Assembly (NCBI GenBank): GCA_016286935.1
Contig: JAEEUO010000074.1
Location: 1 to 6,251 of the forward strand
Direction of reading: 5' to 3'
Source: Bacillota bacterium
GTDB lineage: Bacteria; Bacillota; Clostridia; Peptostreptococcales; Anaerovoracaceae
Length of the DNA: 6,251 bases
Shown: positions 5,052 to 6,251 of the stretch, in pieces
How positions within the stretch are numbered: position 1 is the first letter of the stretch
How the letters are laid out: every line of letters begins with the position of its first letter
The notes under the pieces: generated by a model
Told to the model about the DNA's origin: nothing
Database searches by the model: none
The model's input: only the letters and a program-made list of their open reading frames with translations
Program-made: the position numbers and the translations under genes

Positions 5052-5510
5052 CTACCGCGTTTCGGGATGAAGTTCTTTGTAATGGTCTTCGATGTAACTC
5101 TGTAAAATGACGATCGCTGCCTGGCGGTCGATGATCTTTTTGCGGTCCTTCGGCGAGACGTTCGCCCGGATCATCACGTCGGCCGCTTCGACGGTCGTAA
5201 GCGCCTCGTCCTCAAAGACGATCTCCACGGCCGCCAGTTCGGCTCCGGAGCTTCTGAGCTTGTTCGCGAGCTTTTGAACAAATGTTCGCACTTTTTCGGT
5301 CTGGGGGCTGTCCGTCCCGTCGAGGCGCCGCGGCAGACCGCAGACGACGCGCGTTACGCCGTACTCCCTGATCAGATCGACAACAGCCGTCGTGTCGCGC
5401 CGGATCCCGATCCGTTCGATCGTCGTCACGCCGCTCGCTATGATGTTGTTCACGTCGGAGACCGCGACGCCGATCGTCCTGTCCCCGATATCAAGCCCGA
5501 GAAGCCGCAT
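5052..5510 (-). CDS. ruvX: YqgF/RuvX-family RNase H-fold nuclease (putative Holliday junction resolvase)
   Basis: This 152-aa cytosolic protein has the YqgF fold. Relatives are described as putative Holliday-junction resolvases and as acting in processing of pre-16S rRNA 5' ends. Signatures from the chosen start: LLGLDIGDRTIGVAVSD at 3-19 (acidic Asp7), VTRVVCGLPRRLDG at 52-65, FEDEALTTVEAADVM at 99-113 (the usual DERLTT with Arg replaced by Ala), and IIDRQAAIVILQSYIE at 126-141 (acidic Asp128). The ATG at 5510 gives the family's normal length and N-terminus and follows AAAGGCG. A start at 5615 would add 35 residues with no family match. It lies downstream of ireB as in many Firmicutes. A LexA-like palindrome lies inside the coding DNA at 5275-5288. 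Confidence 0.94.
   Translation of the reverse strand: MRLLGLDIGDRTIGVAVSDVNNIIASGVTTIERIGIRRDTTAVVDLIREYGVTRVVCGLPRRLDGTDSPQTEKVRTFVQKLANKLRSSGAELAAVEIVFEDEALTTVEAADVMIRANVSPKDRKKIIDRQAAIVILQSYIEDHYKELHPETR
5275..5288 (+). promoter_or_regulatory. LexA-type palindrome inside ruvX
   Basis: TGAACAAATGTTCG carries the same perfect 12-base core as the copy at 4337-4348, and again shows AAAT on the + strand although ruvX is read the other way. It encodes the Arg-Thr-Phe-Val part of VRTFVQK. It lies more than 200 bases inside the gene, so it is not a normal promoter operator. Binding is unproven. Confidence 0.45.
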
Positions 5511-5550
5511 AATCGCCTTTCTGAGGGACTTTTTCCCTTCTTCCGGTATC

Positions 5551-5579
5551 TTTATCGAATGAAACGCAAAACGGTTCAA
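5551..5579 (-). promoter_or_regulatory. Possible promoter of ruvX
   Basis: On the - strand TTGAAC (5574-5579), a 17-base spacer and GATAAA (5551-5556) form a weak sigma-A-like promoter about 40 bases upstream of the ruvX start. It is plausible because a terminator separates ireB from ruvX, but the -10 box is a poor match. Confidence 0.35.
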
Positions 5580-5658
5580 ATCGGCTGTTTTACCGCGTAC
5601 CGTTTCGCCGCGCATGTAGCGCGCCGGCGGACCGCCGAGACCGTTTGTTCCGGGTAAT

Positions 5659-5691
5659 AAAAAACACGGGCGCCCGTAAACCGGGGCCCGT
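5659..5691 (-). terminator. Terminator after ireB
   Basis: On the - strand a hairpin pairs GCCCGT/ACGGGC (5686-5691 with 5666-5671) and then CGGG/CCCG (5682-5685 with 5673-5676), with one bulged base and a five-base loop. It is followed by six T (complement of 5659-5664). It starts about 12 bases after the ireB stop, so read-through to ruvX is probably partial. Confidence 0.8.
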
Positions 5692-5703
5692 TGTTCCTTG
5701 GAG

Positions 5704-5955
5704 TTACTTCTTGAGGTATACCCGGAGAAGCTCCTCCACGAGGTCGTCGCGTTCCACGCGGCGTATCAGATTACGGGCGTTGTTGTGCCCGGTAATATAG
5801 GAAGGATCGCCCGACAGGATGTAGCCGACGAGTTGGTCGATCGGGTTGTAGCCCTTCTGGTCCAGCGCGTCATAGACGGTCTGAAGGATCTCTTCGGTCG
5901 TCTTATCTTTTCCAGGCTCGGGACTCTTGAACAGGATGGTTTCTTTGTCTGCCAT
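5704..5955 (-). CDS. ireB: IreB family regulatory phosphoprotein (UPF0297/YrzL)
   Basis: This 83-aa small cytosolic protein has the conserved UPF0297 core: [63 protein letters not shown] (about residues 21-83, read here in pieces: [20 protein letters not shown], then [11 protein letters not shown]). In Enterococcus faecalis IreB is phosphorylated on N-terminal threonines by the PASTA kinase IreK and affects cephalosporin resistance. This protein has Thr6 in the corresponding N-terminal region (KETILF) and further Thr19-Thr20, so which residue is phosphorylated is open. Length and core are normal. The ATG at 5955 follows GGAGGTG by seven bases. Its usual neighbour ruvX is downstream, but the usual upstream gene alaS is not. 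Confidence 0.95.
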   Translation of the reverse strand: MADKETILFKSPEPGKDKTTEEILQTVYDALDQKGYNPIDQLVGYILSGDPSYITGHNNARNLIRRVERDDLVEELLRVYLKK

Positions 5956-5980
5956 TGTTCAACACCTCCATTCTGCGTCC

Positions 5981-5989
5981 ATTATACCA
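5981..5989 (-). promoter_or_regulatory. Extended -10 promoter of ireB
   Basis: On the - strand TGG followed by a perfect TATAAT (5981-5986) is an extended -10 element. The -35 region at 17 bases reads GGTACA, a poor match, as is common with extended -10 promoters. Transcription would start near 5974, leaving a very short leader with the ribosome site right behind it. Confidence 0.7.
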
Positions 5990-6051
5990 AAATCTGATGC
6001 CTTTGTACCCCTTTTCACAACGTGTAATCAAAAAGTAACAAAAGACTGCAA

Positions 6052-6251
6052 TTATCGATCCGGAAAAATAACCGTTTTTTCACACTCCGTAATACGTTGT
6101 ATCCTTCTTTTTTCTTCTGGAGAAAGTTTTTCGAAAATATCGTACGTTATAGGCTTTTGTACACGCTGAATTGATGGATCTGTTCTGTAGTATTTCTTTT
6201 CTTGGGTAATTCTATTCTCTTCGATTTGTTTCTGTCGTGCAATTTCGTCAT
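6052..6251 (-). CDS. Unknown AT-rich gene, 3' end only
   Basis: On the - strand a frame open to the window edge gives at least 65 residues and stops with TAA at 6052-6054. The piece is Lys/Glu/Arg-rich: RQKQIEENRITQEKKYYR, then PSIQRVQKPITYDIFEKLSP, then EEKRRIQRITECEKTVIF, ending PDR. A helix from about 43 to 56 is likely. I do not recognise it. Codons are AT-rich (AAA, GAA, ATT, ACA), unlike the GC-rich codons of every other gene here, which suggests acquired DNA or a poorly expressed gene. The gap to ireB is about 96 bases with no clear terminator. It could be a chance open frame in AT-rich intergenic DNA; the window is too short to decide. Confidence 0.5.
   Translation of the reverse strand, partial: DEIARQKQIEENRITQEKKYYRTDPSIQRVQKPITYDIFEKLSPEEKRRIQRITECEKTVIFPDR

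Noticed and set aside
4893..5105. A 70-codon + frame with a TTG start in the convergent gap
   Set aside because: It has no ribosome site, crosses the terminator hairpin and enters ruvX antisense; composition is not protein-like.
5927..6169. An 80-codon + frame across the ireB promoter
   Set aside because: It is antisense to the ireB start and promoter, without a ribosome site or recognisable motif.

Overview
The window looks like a chromosomal segment from a Gram-positive-type bacterium of the Firmicutes (Bacillota) or a closely allied lineage. The reasons are sigma-A-type promoters with near-consensus boxes, strong AGGAGG ribosome binding sites, a perfect CIRCE operator, Bacillus-type LexA (SOS) boxes, and the Firmicute-typical pair ireB-ruvX. 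The coding DNA is GC-rich with strongly biased codons, which is unusual for that group and produces many long shadow frames on the opposite strand. TGA is used as a stop and TGG as tryptophan, so the genetic code is standard. The species cannot be named from this sequence.

Left block, + strand (1-2402): a 5'-truncated PLP-dependent enzyme of the methionine gamma-lyase / aluminium-resistance (YnbB) family overlaps a TVP38/TMEM64 (VTT/DedA-like) membrane protein by 11 bases. The stop codon of the membrane protein abuts the -35 box of an SOS promoter that carries three regularly spaced LexA-type palindromes. This promoter drives a 100-aa membrane-anchored LysM protein of YneA type, a probable DNA-damage-induced cell-division inhibitor, closed by a strong terminator.

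Middle block, + strand (2403-4885): a CIRCE-overlapped promoter and a structured leader precede a small heat-shock protein (Hsp20) with its own terminator. A second near-consensus promoter drives a stomatin/prohibitin (SPFH) protein. Directly downstream is a 181-aa single-pass protein of unknown function that takes the place usually held by an NfeD partner. It has a disordered middle and a C-terminal His/Cys pattern. A GC-rich hairpin closes this unit.

Right block, - strand (4987-6251): a short unresolved spacer with a bidirectional terminator is followed by ruvX (YqgF-type nuclease/resolvase) and ireB (UPF0297, target of the PASTA kinase IreK). These are read leftward and separated by ireB's own terminator. 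Upstream of ireB, where alaS is usual, is the 3' end of an AT-rich, lysine-rich unknown gene running off the window.

The theme is stress response: SOS, heat shock, membrane stress and cell-envelope kinase signalling. The most unusual signal is the palindrome GAACAAAYGTTY. It occurs five times in about 3.4 kb, always in the same orientation: three copies at the SOS promoter, and two inside coding sequence (the stomatin partner and ruvX) where no promoter is expected.
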